Positions 17,728-25,193 of a DNA stretch of 25,995 nucleotides are shown piece after piece; position 1 is the stretch's first letter; each line of letters starts with the position of its first letter. Below the pieces are notes generated by a model. It was given only the letters and a program-made list of their open reading frames with translations. It did no database searches and was not told the DNA's origin. This DNA is from Brevundimonas sp. UBA7506 (lineage in GTDB: Bacteria; Pseudomonadota; Alphaproteobacteria; Caulobacterales; Caulobacteraceae), in NCBI RefSeq assembly GCF_002479495.1, contig NZ_DLNQ01000013.1, positions 13,560 to 39,554 of the forward strand. Reading direction: 5' to 3'. Made by a program: the position numbers and the translations under genes.

Positions 17728-18630
17728 TCAGACCTTGGCGGGGGCGCCGGCGCGCAGGCCGCGCTCCCCCAGGGCGACCGTCACCACGCCGATCAGGGCG
17801 ATGGCCACACCGGTCAGGATCTGCGGCGTCAGCACGTCGCCCATCCACAGCCAGCCGATCAGGATGGAGACCAGCGGCGAGCCCAGCAGATAGGGCGTCA
17901 CCCGCCCCGCCTCGCGCCGCTGCACCAGCCAGAAGACCAGACTGGTCGCGAACACCGACGAAATCAGCCCCGCCCAGACCAGGGTGCCCCAGACGACGGG
18001 CGGTGCGACCTGCGCGGCTTCCCACTGACCCGTCTCGAACACCAGCGAACCGAGGGTCAGCGCCGGAAAGGCCATCAGGGCCAAAAGGCCCTGCATCTTC
18101 AGCGGCGGTATGGAGGTGGTGCGGCGCGCGATCACCGTCGTCAGCGCCCAGGCCGACGCGCCCAGGGCCCCCACCGCGATCGCCTTCCAGTCCTGCAGGG
18201 CGTGCGGGTCCAGCGTCATCCACGCCACACCGACAAAGGCGATGACCAGCCCGATGGTGGCCATGCGCGATATCCGCTCGCCCAGCAGCAGAAAGGCGAA
18301 CAGCGAGGTCAGAGGTATCCACAGCTGGGTCGCCACCGTCACCGGGCTGACGTCGTGGGCCAGCCAGAAGGCCAGGTAGATCAGGCCGTAGTGAATCGGA
18401 CCGCCCACCACGGCGATGATCAGCAGGCTTTTCCAGTTCGGGAAGGGCGGCCGCACGAACCAGACCAGGCAGGCGGCGGCGATGGCGAAGCGCAGGGCTC
18501 CCACCATCAGCGGCGGCATGACCTCGGTGGCGATCTTGGCGGCGGCGTTGTTGACGCCCCAGATCAGCATCACCGCGATGATGGCGGCGATCTCGAGCAG
18601 GCTGAGCGGGGAGTGGCGATGGCTGGACAC
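17728..18630 (-). CDS. EamA/DMT-superfamily inner-membrane transporter
   Basis: A 300-residue permease of the drug/metabolite transporter (EamA) type with ten predicted membrane helices in two five-helix halves, residues about 12-140 and 150-285. The first EamA half has AIIAVMLIWGVNNAAAKIATEVMPPLMVGALRF and ends LFAFLLLGERISRMATIGLVIAFVGVAW; the second half repeats this pattern with LLGSPLVSILIGWLWMGDVLTPQILTGVAIALIGV. The start is a GTG at 18630 with CAGG about five bases upstream; no ATG in this frame fits better. Substrate is unknown; family members export or import amino acids, nucleotides or drugs. It diverges from the deoxyribosyltransferase-like gene (131 bases). Confidence 0.9.
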   Translation of the reverse strand: MSSHRHSPLSLLEIAAIIAVMLIWGVNNAAAKIATEVMPPLMVGALRFAIAAACLVWFVRPPFPNWKSLLIIAVVGGPIHYGLIYLAFWLAHDVSPVTVATQLWIPLTSLFAFLLLGERISRMATIGLVIAFVGVAWMTLDPHALQDWKAIAVGALGASAWALTTVIARRTTSIPPLKMQGLLALMAFPALTLGSLVFETGQWEAAQVAPPVVWGTLVWAGLISSVFATSLVFWLVQRREAGRVTPYLLGSPLVSILIGWLWMGDVLTPQILTGVAIALIGVVTVALGERGLRAGAPAKV

Positions 18631-18761
18631 CGTGACCTGATGCCACAGGCCGCCGCGAAAGGCCCGTCACGTTCGATGACCGCTCTTTTCCGTCGCGCCT
18701 GCCCTAGTCTTCGCCCGACAGGGTGCTATGCCCCGCCCCTTCGCGAACCCGAGGCAGATCG

Positions 18762-19334
18762 ATGAACCGCACGCTGGCCGCCCTGACCATGTCCCTTGCC
18801 GCCTTCAGCGTCGCGCCAGCGCTGGCCCAGACCGCCAAGGGCCCCAGCAACGTGGTCTCGCCCCAGCCCCTGCCCATCGACGACAGCCGCCCCCGCGTCT
18901 TCCTGGGCGGCAGCATCGACATGGGCGGCGCGCCGGACTGGCAGGCGGCCATGACCTCGGCCCTAGCCGACATGGACGTGGTCATCCTGAACCCGCGCCG
19001 CCCCGACTGGAACCCGAACTGGCGCCCCGAGGCCGACGAGCCCGAGTTCCGCCGTCAGGTCGAGTGGGAGTTGGCCGCGCTGGAATCCGCCGACGTCATC
19101 GTCATGTATTTCGCGCCCGGCACCCAAAGCCCCATCAGCCTGCTGGAAATGGGCCTGCACGCGCGCGGAGGAAAGCTGATCGTGCTGGCTCCCGAGGGAT
19201 TCTGGCGCAAAGGCAATGTCGACATCACGGCCCAGGCCTACGGCGTCAAACAGGTCCAGTCCCTGCCCGAACTGACCGCCGCCGCCCGTGAGGCCTTGAG
19301 CGACGCCGCGTCCAAGGGCCGCTTCGCGCGCTGA
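18762..19334 (+). CDS. Exported nucleoside 2-deoxyribosyltransferase-like protein
   Basis: A 190-residue protein with a signal peptide (MNRTLAALTMSLAAFSVAPALAQ, cleavage after about residue 23) followed by a nucleoside 2-deoxyribosyltransferase-like domain. The domain starts RVFLGGSIDMGGAPDWQ (45-61), has VVILNPRRPDWNPNW (73-87), then a conserved helix FRRQVEWELAALESADVIVMYF, and the putative catalytic Glu129 in SPISLLEMGLHAR. These are the landmarks of the Nuc_deoxyrib_tr_2 group, whose members cleave or transfer N-glycosidic bonds and are normally cytosolic. The start at 18762 has GAGG seven bases upstream; an ATG 39 bases earlier would put the signal peptide inside. Substrate and location are inferred; it could be a periplasmic enzyme or a binding protein. 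Confidence 0.8.
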   Translation: MNRTLAALTMSLAAFSVAPALAQTAKGPSNVVSPQPLPIDDSRPRVFLGGSIDMGGAPDWQAAMTSALADMDVVILNPRRPDWNPNWRPEADEPEFRRQVEWELAALESADVIVMYFAPGTQSPISLLEMGLHARGGKLIVLAPEGFWRKGNVDITAQAYGVKQVQSLPELTAAAREALSDAASKGRFAR

Positions 19335-19337
19335 CAA

Positions 19338-19374
19338 GAAAAAGGCCGCGCCCTCCTCTCGGAAGACGCGGCCT
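19338..19374 (-). terminator. Rho-independent terminator of ssb
   Basis: On the minus-strand RNA, arms 19361-19374 and 19343-19356 form a 14-bp stem (AGGCCGCG then UCUUCC against GGAGGG then CGCGGCCU, with two G-U pairs) closed by a GAGA tetraloop, followed by a U5 run. It lies 22 bases beyond the ssb stop. The plus-strand copy of the stem also follows the deoxyribosyltransferase-like gene and may end it too, with a weaker T-tract. Confidence 0.88.
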
Positions 19375-19395
19375 GATCTTTCGGTCGACCCGACC

Positions 19396-19905
19396 TTAGA
19401 ACGGGATGTCGTCGTTCAGGTCGTAGCTTTCCTTGGGGCCCGAGGGCTTGTTGGCGCCGCCGGTCGAGAAGCCCGAGGAGTAGTCGTCGTCGTTGCGGCC
19501 GCCACCGTAACCGCCGCGATCACCGCCGCCCATGCCGCCGCCCTGGCTGTCGTTACGACCGCCCAGCATGGTCAGCTGGCCGTTGAAGCGTTGCAGCACG
19601 ATCTCGGTCGAGTATTTCTCGACGCCCTGGGCGTCGGTGTATTTGCGGGTCTGCAGCGAGCCCTCGATGTAAACCGTCGAGCCCTTCTTCAGGTAGTTCT
19701 CGGCCACCTTGACGATGTTCTCGTTGAAGATGACGACCTGGTGCCACTCGGTCTTTTCCTTGCGCTCGCCGGTGGCCTTGTCGCGCCATTGTTCCGAGGT
19801 GGCGATGCGCAGGTTGGCGACGCGGTCGCCGCTGTTCAGCGTGCGGATTTCCGGGTCGCGGCCCAGATTGCCGATGAGGATGACCTTGTTGACGCTGCCG
19901 GCCAT
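19396..19905 (-). CDS. ssb: Single-stranded DNA-binding protein
   Basis: A 169-residue SSB that coats single-stranded DNA in replication, repair and recombination. The OB fold covers residues 1-112 ([58 protein letters not shown]). A Gly/Asp-rich flexible linker spans about 115-150, and the C-terminal tip is DLNDDIPF, the acidic-Phe peptide that recruits partner proteins. The ATG at 19905 has AAGGA eight bases upstream. A LexA-type box GTTC-N7-GTTC is 54 bases upstream, so SOS control is expected. A strong hairpin terminator follows the stop. Confidence 0.97.
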   Translation of the reverse strand: MAGSVNKVILIGNLGRDPEIRTLNSGDRVANLRIATSEQWRDKATGERKEKTEWHQVVIFNENIVKVAENYLKKGSTVYIEGSLQTRKYTDAQGVEKYSTEIVLQRFNGQLTMLGGRNDSQGGGMGGGDRGGYGGGRNDDDYSSGFSTGGANKPSGPKESYDLNDDIPF

Positions 19906-19959
19906 GACCGATGTCCTTTTATGTTCTTGCCGTCGATCCCTAGCGGATACCGACGGAAT

Positions 19960-19974
19960 GTTCCAGTTTTGTTC
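19960..19974 (-). promoter_or_regulatory. LexA (SOS) box upstream of ssb
   Basis: Plus strand reads GTTCCAGTTTTGTTC, an exact GTTC-N7-GTTC direct repeat, the known alphaproteobacterial LexA operator. On the minus strand it sits 54-68 bases upstream of the ssb ATG, just upstream of a -10-like GCTAGGGATC (19935-19944), where bound LexA would block RNA polymerase. Confidence 0.75.
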
Positions 19975-19994
19975 ACGCCCGAGCGGGCGGAATT

Positions 19995-20423
19995 CTAATT
20001 GGGGGCTACGGCGACGGGACGACCGTCGATTTCGCGCTGGATGGCGCCCGGAATGGCCAGACGGCCGTCGCCCGTGCGCGTCAGGGCGAAGAAGCGCTGC
20101 CCCGTCAGCGTCTTGCCGAACTTCACGCCGCCCCGGTCGATGAAAATGAACTGCCCCTGATAGGCGCCGATCATGTCGCGATTGTTGCCGCCCATGCGCA
20201 GGAACCGCAGGCGCATTTCCTCAAGCCGCGCGGCGCAGAACTCGATCTGCGGCTGATCGCGGGCGACGACGTTGATCAGGGGGGCGGACTTGCCGTCCTC
20301 TGGCATGACCACGTGATAGCAGACGCCCGGCTCGGTCGGGGCCTCGACGCCCTTCTGGGCGCAGGCGGAGACGGTCAGACCCAAAAGGGCGATTGCAGCG
20401 GCGGAAAGGATCTTGCGGCTCAT
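19995..20423 (-). CDS. Putative envelope lipoprotein of unknown function
   Basis: A 142-residue protein with an N-terminal export signal and a lipobox-like LTVSAC, putting the modified cysteine at residue 21 ([21 protein letters not shown]). The mature part is about 121 residues with two further Cys ([10 protein letters not shown] and [15 protein letters not shown]), which may form a disulfide, and no motif I recognise. A conserved-looking [19 protein letters not shown] stretch and the C-terminal block [19 protein letters not shown] suggest a family restricted to alphaproteobacteria, but I cannot name it. Its ATG overlaps the TGA of the upstream 225-residue protein gene in a TGATG junction, so the two are translated together and probably act together. 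Confidence 0.75.
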   Translation of the reverse strand: MSRKILSAAAIALLGLTVSACAQKGVEAPTEPGVCYHVVMPEDGKSAPLINVVARDQPQIEFCAARLEEMRLRFLRMGGNNRDMIGAYQGQFIFIDRGGVKFGKTLTGQRFFALTRTGDGRLAIPGAIQREIDGRPVAVAPN

Positions 20424-21100
20424 CAGCCCAGCTCCGGGAACTGGCAGCTCCGATCCTGTTGAGCCAGGGTGCGGAAGCGGGTGTTGTCGTTCGACTGCTC
20501 AACGCGACGCGGGACCAGACGCAGGGTCGTATCGCCCCAACGCCCGTACTGGGCCTCGCCCGGACGGACGCAGGTGCCGGCGTAGAGGGCTTGGACGCAG
20601 GCGCCCAGGCTCATGCCGTTGCCGATCGAGCGCCATTCCGAGCCGGTGTGGCGCAAGCAGGCCGTGGCCGAGGCGGCCGCCGACGCCGGACGGCTGGGCT
20701 CGGCGGGCGACGCGCCCTCCTCTGTCGGCGTCACCGTGACGCTCGGCTCGGCTGGAAGCTCCGGCGGCGGAGCGAAGGCGGCGGTGGGCGCGGCGGCCAG
20801 GGCGCCGGTGGCGTCCAGACCCACGTCCAGGGCGCTGGTGGCCACGCCGTTGCGCTGGGCGCAGTCAGCCAGGGTCGCCTGCCCCACGAACTGTCCATCG
20901 ACGAAGCAGCGCAGCTCGCGCGCCGGCTCCAGCGTGGGGGCCTCGGCCAGGTCGATGGTCAGCCCGCCCTGCGACGCAGGCGGCGCCTCGGTCGGCTTGT
21001 CGCGTCCGGCGCTGAACACCAGGGCGGCCGCCACGGCCGCCACGACGGCCAGGCCGCCCCCGACCAGCAGGACGGTGCGATTGTCTTTAGGAAGGGCCAT
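20423..21100 (-). CDS. Single-pass membrane protein of unknown function
   Basis: A 225-residue protein I do not recognise. One membrane segment near the N-terminus (about 9-30, VLLVGGGLAVVAAVAAALVF) is followed by a periplasm-like tail: a Pro/Ala/Glu linker, a region with a Cys pair at about 64-80 (ELRCFVDGQFVGQATLADCAQRNGVA), a long Ala/Pro/Thr low-complexity stretch about 95-145, and a C-terminal domain with four Cys (ATACLRH, LGACVQALYAGTC, RSCQFPELG). It sits just before the lipoprotein gene in a TGATG stop-start overlap, so the two likely form a pair. The start at 21100 has a weak ribosome site. The 132 bases upstream contain a strong palindrome belonging to the flagellar neighbour. Confidence 0.72.
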   Translation of the reverse strand: MALPKDNRTVLLVGGGLAVVAAVAAALVFSAGRDKPTEAPPASQGGLTIDLAEAPTLEPARELRCFVDGQFVGQATLADCAQRNGVATSALDVGLDATGALAAAPTAAFAPPPELPAEPSVTVTPTEEGASPAEPSRPASAAASATACLRHTGSEWRSIGNGMSLGACVQALYAGTCVRPGEAQYGRWGDTTLRLVPRRVEQSNDNTRFRTLAQQDRSCQFPELG

Positions 21101-21175
21101 GCGGGACTCGACGCCAATGATGGCCCCAATAACCCCGGCGACGCCGCGCGCGTCAACCTAAAGCGGGGGTCCACG

Positions 21176-21202
21176 CCTCCCGAGCCGGATCGGCTGGGGA
21201 GG
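21176..21202 (-). terminator. Palindromic hairpin downstream of the FlaEY-like gene
   Basis: On either strand: 6-bp outer stem CCTCCC/GGGAGG, a single G/G (or C/C) mismatch, 5-bp inner stem AGCCG/CGGCT, and a 3-base loop. It lies 31 bases after the FlaEY-like stop. No T-tract follows, so it may be a 3' end stabiliser or a Rho-assisted end rather than a classical terminator. Confidence 0.5.
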
Positions 21203-21232
21203 AATCGCCTCTCAGCCACGTCTCGCCGGGGA

Positions 21233-23923
21233 TCAACCCGTCAAGCGGGCCAGCGCAGCCTGATAATTGGCCAGTTGCGCCTTGAGATAGGGCGGCGCCG
21301 ACCCGGTGACCTTGGGCTTGCTGCTGTCGGGGTCCAGGGCCTTGTAGGCGTCGCGCAGGGCCTTGATCGCCAGCTGAAGGGTGCTGGTCGCCGCCTTGGC
21401 GGCCTCGGCGTCCTTCAGGCTCAGGGTCTTGGGCAGGTCCAGGCCGAAGGTCTTGAAATCGCTCGTGCTCGGGCCGATATAGCCCGGCGTCAGGCCCAGG
21501 CCGGCCAGAGCGTCGCGCCCTGCCTCGCCCGCCCGCAGCACCGCGCCTTCGCGGCCATCGGCATAGGTGATGGACAGGCGCTGCACGCCGCCCGCCGTGA
21601 TCTTGGTGTCGCCGTCCAGTCCGGTGACATGGTCCTTGTCGGTCTTGATCGTGACCTTCAGCGTACGGCCCGAGGCGGTCTCGATCTTGCGCGCCAGGGT
21701 CTGCAACGTCTCCTTGGCGTCGATGGTGACGGCGACCGAACGCCCGGTCGTGCCCGAGGTGACGTAGAAGCGATCGCCCGCCCGCAGCGAGGTGGCGTCC
21801 ACCAGTTGCTTGGAATCCGACTGCGGAATCTCACCCTGAGGCAGGCCCAGCCGATCCAGGACACTGGCCCCGCCCGAGGCCACGGCGATGGTGGTGGGCG
21901 CGGCCTGACGATCCGCCCCGGTCCAGGTCTGGCTCCACTCCACCGCGCCTGTCGTGGGATCGAGACGCGCCAGATAGCCCGAGGTCGGATCCTCGGTCTT
22001 GGCCCCCACGGTGCGGTCGGAAATCCCGGTCAGCCAGACCTTGCCGTCGACGATCTTCACATCGGCGGCGGTGTCGTCGCCCGCCCCGCCGTAGTAGGTC
22101 AGCCGGTCGTTGGCCGAGACGCTCAGGTCGCTGTTGATCACCGCGACGAAAGCGTCCGTGCCGCCGGAATGGGCGGTGTTGACCTGGCCGATGTCCAGGG
22201 CGCCGTTACGCGTCGTGCCCGCCAGGATCACCTGACCGTTGGAGACCGAGATGCCCGCAATCTCGCCGCTGGCGTGGCCCAGGTCGCGCGACGACAGCAG
22301 GGTCGGCGAACCCGTGGCGTCGATCTGGAACTGGCGCACCACCATGCGGCCGTTCTCGACCCCGGCGGTATAGAGCTTGTCACCGTCCGTGGTCATGGCC
22401 TGGACATTGTCGTCCCCGGCCGTGCCGAACTGATTGATCCCGGTCGCCGTCGCCGTAATCGGCGCCAGGCTGTGGATCTGGCTTTCGCTAAAGGCCTGGA
22501 CATAGCCGTCCCAGCCGCCCGATCCGAGCGCGCCCGGCATGGAGGACTGCGAGCGCCCCGCGACATAGACGCGGCCATCGGCGCCGAACGAGACCGCCGT
22601 GGCTTCGTCCGCCGCCTTGGCGCCGCGACGCTGGGTCCACTGCTCCGCCCCCTTGGCGTCAAAGACGGTCACAAAGCTGTCCGCCACATTGGCGTCGGCG
22701 CCCGAGGCGCCCGGCACCAGAGCCCCGACCACGGAGCCGGCCACGGCCACACGACCGTCAGCGTCCACGGCGATGGCGTAACCGCTGGCGGTGGAGGCGG
22801 CGCCCAGGGCGCGGCTGAGCACCACCTTGCCCGCCGAATCCAGCTTCATCAGGACCACGTCGCCCTGCCCCTTGATCGGCTGGGTCGAGGTCCCGGCGCT
22901 GACGTCGGCGACGATCCACATGGAGCCGTCCGGTCCGGTAGCGCTGGCGCGCACGGTCTCGACCCCGTCCGGCAGCCCCGACTGACCGACCTGACCATCG
23001 ACCCAGAAGGCCTGGCCGCTGGTCTGGCCGGCGCCTTCCTGGAATTTCAGAACCTCATGCCCGCCGCTCTTGCCTACGCCCTGCACCACATAGACGGCGT
23101 CCGACGAGGCCACCGGCGAGAAACTGACCTTCTCATAGGACACCCCCTGAAGGTTCAGCGCCCATTTATCCGGCCCGGCCGGCAAGGTGATGGTGGTCTC
23201 GCCGGACTTGATGACCTTGGGCTCGGACGGCAACTGCTCGCGGCCCATGCGAGTCTCGACGCCCGCCGCCTCCAGCTTGCTGTTGATGTGGGTCACGACG
23301 GACTGAAGCGTACGCGGGTCAGAGCCCATCTCGGCCAGATCAATCGCTATGACCTGATCGCCACCGGTCTTCTTGATGGTGATGTTGAATTTCACGTCGC
23401 CCTGGAAAGCGGCGACCTCGTCCGTGAGAGCGCCCGTGTGGACCGCCCCCGTGACGTATTTGGCCGAGTCGCGCGGCACGGCGGCGCCGGTCTGGGCCTT
23501 GGTTTCGGACTTGCCCTGGACCATGCGTACGCCGTCGAACTGGGCCGCGCCCAGATAGGCCGACAGTTCAGCCAAGCCGGCGTCCATGCGTTTGGTCAGT
23601 TGCGCGCGTTCAAGCGCCGACAGGTTCTTCTGCCCCACCCGATCTGCCACGGCCTCCAGCATGGTGAGGCCCTGATACATGGCGAAGATCTTGCGGTAGT
23701 CGCCGGACGAGGTGTTCTTCACGTCCAGGACAGCGTTGTCCTCATTGATCAGGCGACGCCCGCTGAGGGCCGCGCGCAGCAGGTCCGATTGGCTCTGCGG
23801 CTTGACCGAGGTCGACCATGGCGCGGTCGGTTGCTTCTTCACGGCGACCGACGTCGAGCCGAGCCCCCCCGAGAAGGTCGAGGTTCCGCCGTACAAACCC
23901 AGAAGATAGCTGTTGTTGATCAC
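21233..23923 (-). CDS. Large FlaEY-like flagellin-cluster protein
   Basis: An 896-residue protein with a GTG start (AGGAG nine bases upstream) and no signal peptide. Residues about 45-130 look alpha-helical, like the ends of flagellin-type proteins. Residues 175-225 (QVIAIDLAEMGSDPRTLQSV) and 705-765 (RSVAVTIDAKETLQTLARKI) each resemble the flagellin hook-IN module. Between them, about 270-685 is a series of beta-strand repeats of the SBBP/propeller type with motifs such as GGAGDDTAADVKIVDGKVWLTG and AIAVDADGRVAVAG. The C-terminus (835-896) is helical again. In Caulobacter the flagellin locus contains FlaEY, a large protein needed for proper flagellin expression or assembly; the location here between flagellin and unrelated genes and the overall look suggest a homologue. 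That name is from context and memory and needs a search. An alternative is a decorated flagellin or FlgL-like filament protein. Confidence 0.65.
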   Translation of the reverse strand: MINNSYLLGLYGGTSTFSGGLGSTSVAVKKQPTAPWSTSVKPQSQSDLLRAALSGRRLINEDNAVLDVKNTSSGDYRKIFAMYQGLTMLEAVADRVGQKNLSALERAQLTKRMDAGLAELSAYLGAAQFDGVRMVQGKSETKAQTGAAVPRDSAKYVTGAVHTGALTDEVAAFQGDVKFNITIKKTGGDQVIAIDLAEMGSDPRTLQSVVTHINSKLEAAGVETRMGREQLPSEPKVIKSGETTITLPAGPDKWALNLQGVSYEKVSFSPVASSDAVYVVQGVGKSGGHEVLKFQEGAGQTSGQAFWVDGQVGQSGLPDGVETVRASATGPDGSMWIVADVSAGTSTQPIKGQGDVVLMKLDSAGKVVLSRALGAASTASGYAIAVDADGRVAVAGSVVGALVPGASGADANVADSFVTVFDAKGAEQWTQRRGAKAADEATAVSFGADGRVYVAGRSQSSMPGALGSGGWDGYVQAFSESQIHSLAPITATATGINQFGTAGDDNVQAMTTDGDKLYTAGVENGRMVVRQFQIDATGSPTLLSSRDLGHASGEIAGISVSNGQVILAGTTRNGALDIGQVNTAHSGGTDAFVAVINSDLSVSANDRLTYYGGAGDDTAADVKIVDGKVWLTGISDRTVGAKTEDPTSGYLARLDPTTGAVEWSQTWTGADRQAAPTTIAVASGGASVLDRLGLPQGEIPQSDSKQLVDATSLRAGDRFYVTSGTTGRSVAVTIDAKETLQTLARKIETASGRTLKVTIKTDKDHVTGLDGDTKITAGGVQRLSITYADGREGAVLRAGEAGRDALAGLGLTPGYIGPSTSDFKTFGLDLPKTLSLKDAEAAKAATSTLQLAIKALRDAYKALDPDSSKPKVTGSAPPYLKAQLANYQAALARLTG

Positions 23924-24086
23924 AGTCCGACGCTCCTGCGTTCAGTCTGCCGCCAAGCTGGTAACGAAGTGTTTAAGATTGGGCGCGGAACAGCCAAGGC
24001 TGGTTCACGTTAGGCGACAGTCAAGCTCCGGTCACCGGTCAGGGATTTCGCCCTATGGCTTATGTGCGTTGGTTGCTCATGAAGTT

Positions 24087-24108
24087 GGCCAGCCTTTACG
24101 GGCTGACC
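24087..24108 (-). terminator. Hairpin after flagellin gene
   Basis: Minus-strand RNA GGUCAGCC...GGCUGGCC pairs as an 8-bp stem (one G-U) with a 6-base loop, about 70 bases after the complete flagellin stop. No U-tract follows, so a terminator role is only possible. The rest of the 255-base interval 23924-24178, upstream of the FlaEY-like gene, shows no clear sigma-54 promoter; TTAAACACTTCGTTACC on the minus strand at 23964-23980 is a partial CtrA-like site at best. Confidence 0.35.
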
Positions 24109-24178
24109 CCGCGCCCAAGCAGGCGCAAGCCGCCGCCGATTTCACTCGGCCACGGCGCGCCTCGCTATTTCAGATAGA

Positions 24179-25060
24179 TCAACCCTTGAACAGGGACAGG
24201 ATGATCTGCGGCGCCTGGTTGGCGATCGACAGGGCTTGCGCGCCCAACTGCTGCTGGACCTGAAGCGCCTGCAAGCGGGCGCTTTCCTTGGCCATGTCCG
24301 CATCGACCAGGTTGCCGATGCCGACTTCCAACGAGTCCATCAGCTTGCCGACGAAGATGTTGTGCTTCTCGATCTGCTTGGACTGTGCGCCCAGCTCAGC
24401 CAGCTTGGCGTTGGCGTCGTCCAGGGCGGACACTACGGCGGTGAAGGCTTCCTGAGCGTTTTCCAGCGTGTCCAGCAGCGGCGGGCCGGCGGGACGCGCC
24501 GTCACGACCGGCGGACCGGCGCTGGCCGCGCGCGCCGGCAGTTGCAGGCCGACACCGTTCAGCGACAGGTCCTGGCGGTTCATCGAGATGGTTTCGGTGG
24601 CGCCGACGTTGGCCAGGAAGTCCAGGGCCGTCGTAGCCGTGCCATTCAGGATGTTCTCGCCGTCGAAGGTGGCGTTCTTGGCGAAGGAGTCCAGCGACTT
24701 CAACAGCGACTGGAACTCATCGTTGTAGGCCTTGCGCGACGCCGTCGTCGCCGAGGGATCGGCGGCGGCCGTCGCCTTTTCGCGCAGTTCGATCAGCAGG
24801 TCCGAAATCTGCGCGCCGGCCGCCAATGACACGTCGGCCAGAGACGTTGCGCGGTTCATGCTGGTCTTGACCGATTCCAGAGCACCGGTGTCCGCTCGCT
24901 GGTTCTGGGCGATAGCCCAGGTGGCGGCGTTGTCCTTGGCGCCCTGCACCTTCAGGCCGGTGTTCACGCGGCTCTGGGTCGCGGCCAGCTTATTGTTCGT
25001 CGAATTGAGGTTCTGGAGCGCTATGAGCGCGGACGCATTGGTGAGAACGCTGTTGGTCAT
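24179..25060 (-). CDS. Flagellin
   Basis: A 293-residue filament subunit of Caulobacter type, a cytoplasmic protein exported by the flagellar type III system without cleavage. The N-terminal D0/D1 coil starts MTNSVLTNASALIALQNLNSTNNKL and includes the conserved RVNTGLKVQGAKDNAATWAIAQNQRAD. The C-terminal D1/D0 coil reads [40 protein letters not shown] and ends LSLFKG. There is no D2/D3 domain; the tip consists of a short segment at about 170-200 rich in Pro, Gly and Ala (ARAASAGPPVV, RPAGPPLL), a likely exposed variable site. It lies between the FlaG-family gene and the FlaEY-like gene, with its own leader of 80-odd bases after a hairpin. Confidence 0.95.
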   Translation of the reverse strand: MTNSVLTNASALIALQNLNSTNNKLAATQSRVNTGLKVQGAKDNAATWAIAQNQRADTGALESVKTSMNRATSLADVSLAAGAQISDLLIELREKATAAADPSATTASRKAYNDEFQSLLKSLDSFAKNATFDGENILNGTATTALDFLANVGATETISMNRQDLSLNGVGLQLPARAASAGPPVVTARPAGPPLLDTLENAQEAFTAVVSALDDANAKLAELGAQSKQIEKHNIFVGKLMDSLEVGIGNLVDADMAKESARLQALQVQQQLGAQALSIANQAPQIILSLFKG

Positions 25061-25080
25061 GGCTTCTAGCCCCAGTTCAA

Positions 25081-25097
25081 ATTCTGACGTGCAGAAT
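25081..25097 (-). promoter_or_regulatory. 5'-UTR stem-loop of flagellin mRNA
   Basis: ATTCTG-ACGTG-CAGAAT (plus strand) is a perfect 6-bp stem with a 5-base loop, extendable by TTC/GAA across a 2-base bulge. It lies 21-37 bases upstream of the flagellin ATG, and no strong Shine-Dalgarno lies between. In Caulobacter, FlbT controls flagellin mRNA stability through the 5' UTR; a similar role here is a guess. Confidence 0.45.
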
Positions 25098-25116
25098 GAA
25101 ACTGATTCCTGAGCGT

Positions 25117-25124
25117 ATGGTTAA
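25117..25124 (-). promoter_or_regulatory. CtrA-like half-site upstream of flagellin
   Basis: Minus strand reads TTAACCAT, the octamer reported as one of the two CtrA-associated motifs in Caulobacter, 57-64 bases upstream of the flagellin ATG. There is no clear second half-site (TTAA-N7-TTAA) and no good sigma-54 -24/-12 pair near it, so the promoter type is open. Confidence 0.35.
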
Positions 25125-25140
25125 CGGCGTGGAAACGAAC

Positions 25141-25171
25141 GCGGCGCCGTCCGGCGAGCCGGCGGCGCTGC
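25141..25171 (-). terminator. Terminator-like hairpin after flaG
   Basis: Arms 25141-25149 and 25163-25171 pair over 9 positions (one G-T or A-C), then after a bulged base 25151-25154 pairs with 25159-25162, closing a 4-base loop. On the minus strand it starts 22 bases after the FlaG-family stop and is followed by GTTCGTTTCC, a weak U-rich tail, consistent with a Rho-independent stop separating flaG from the flagellin. Confidence 0.6.
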
Positions 25172-25193
25172 GGTTCCAAGCTACTGTCGAGGA

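Noticed and set aside
20393..24013. A 1206-codon open frame on the plus strand across the lipoprotein, membrane protein and FlaEY-like genes
   Set aside because: It runs opposite to real genes with recognisable features, its translation is Arg/Gly/His-rich low complexity, and such long antisense frames arise from the GC-biased third positions.
24001..24016. A sigma-54-like GG-N10-GC pattern (TGGTTCACGTTAGGC) on the plus strand
   Set aside because: It points away from the flagellar genes and no plus-strand gene follows, so it is probably chance.
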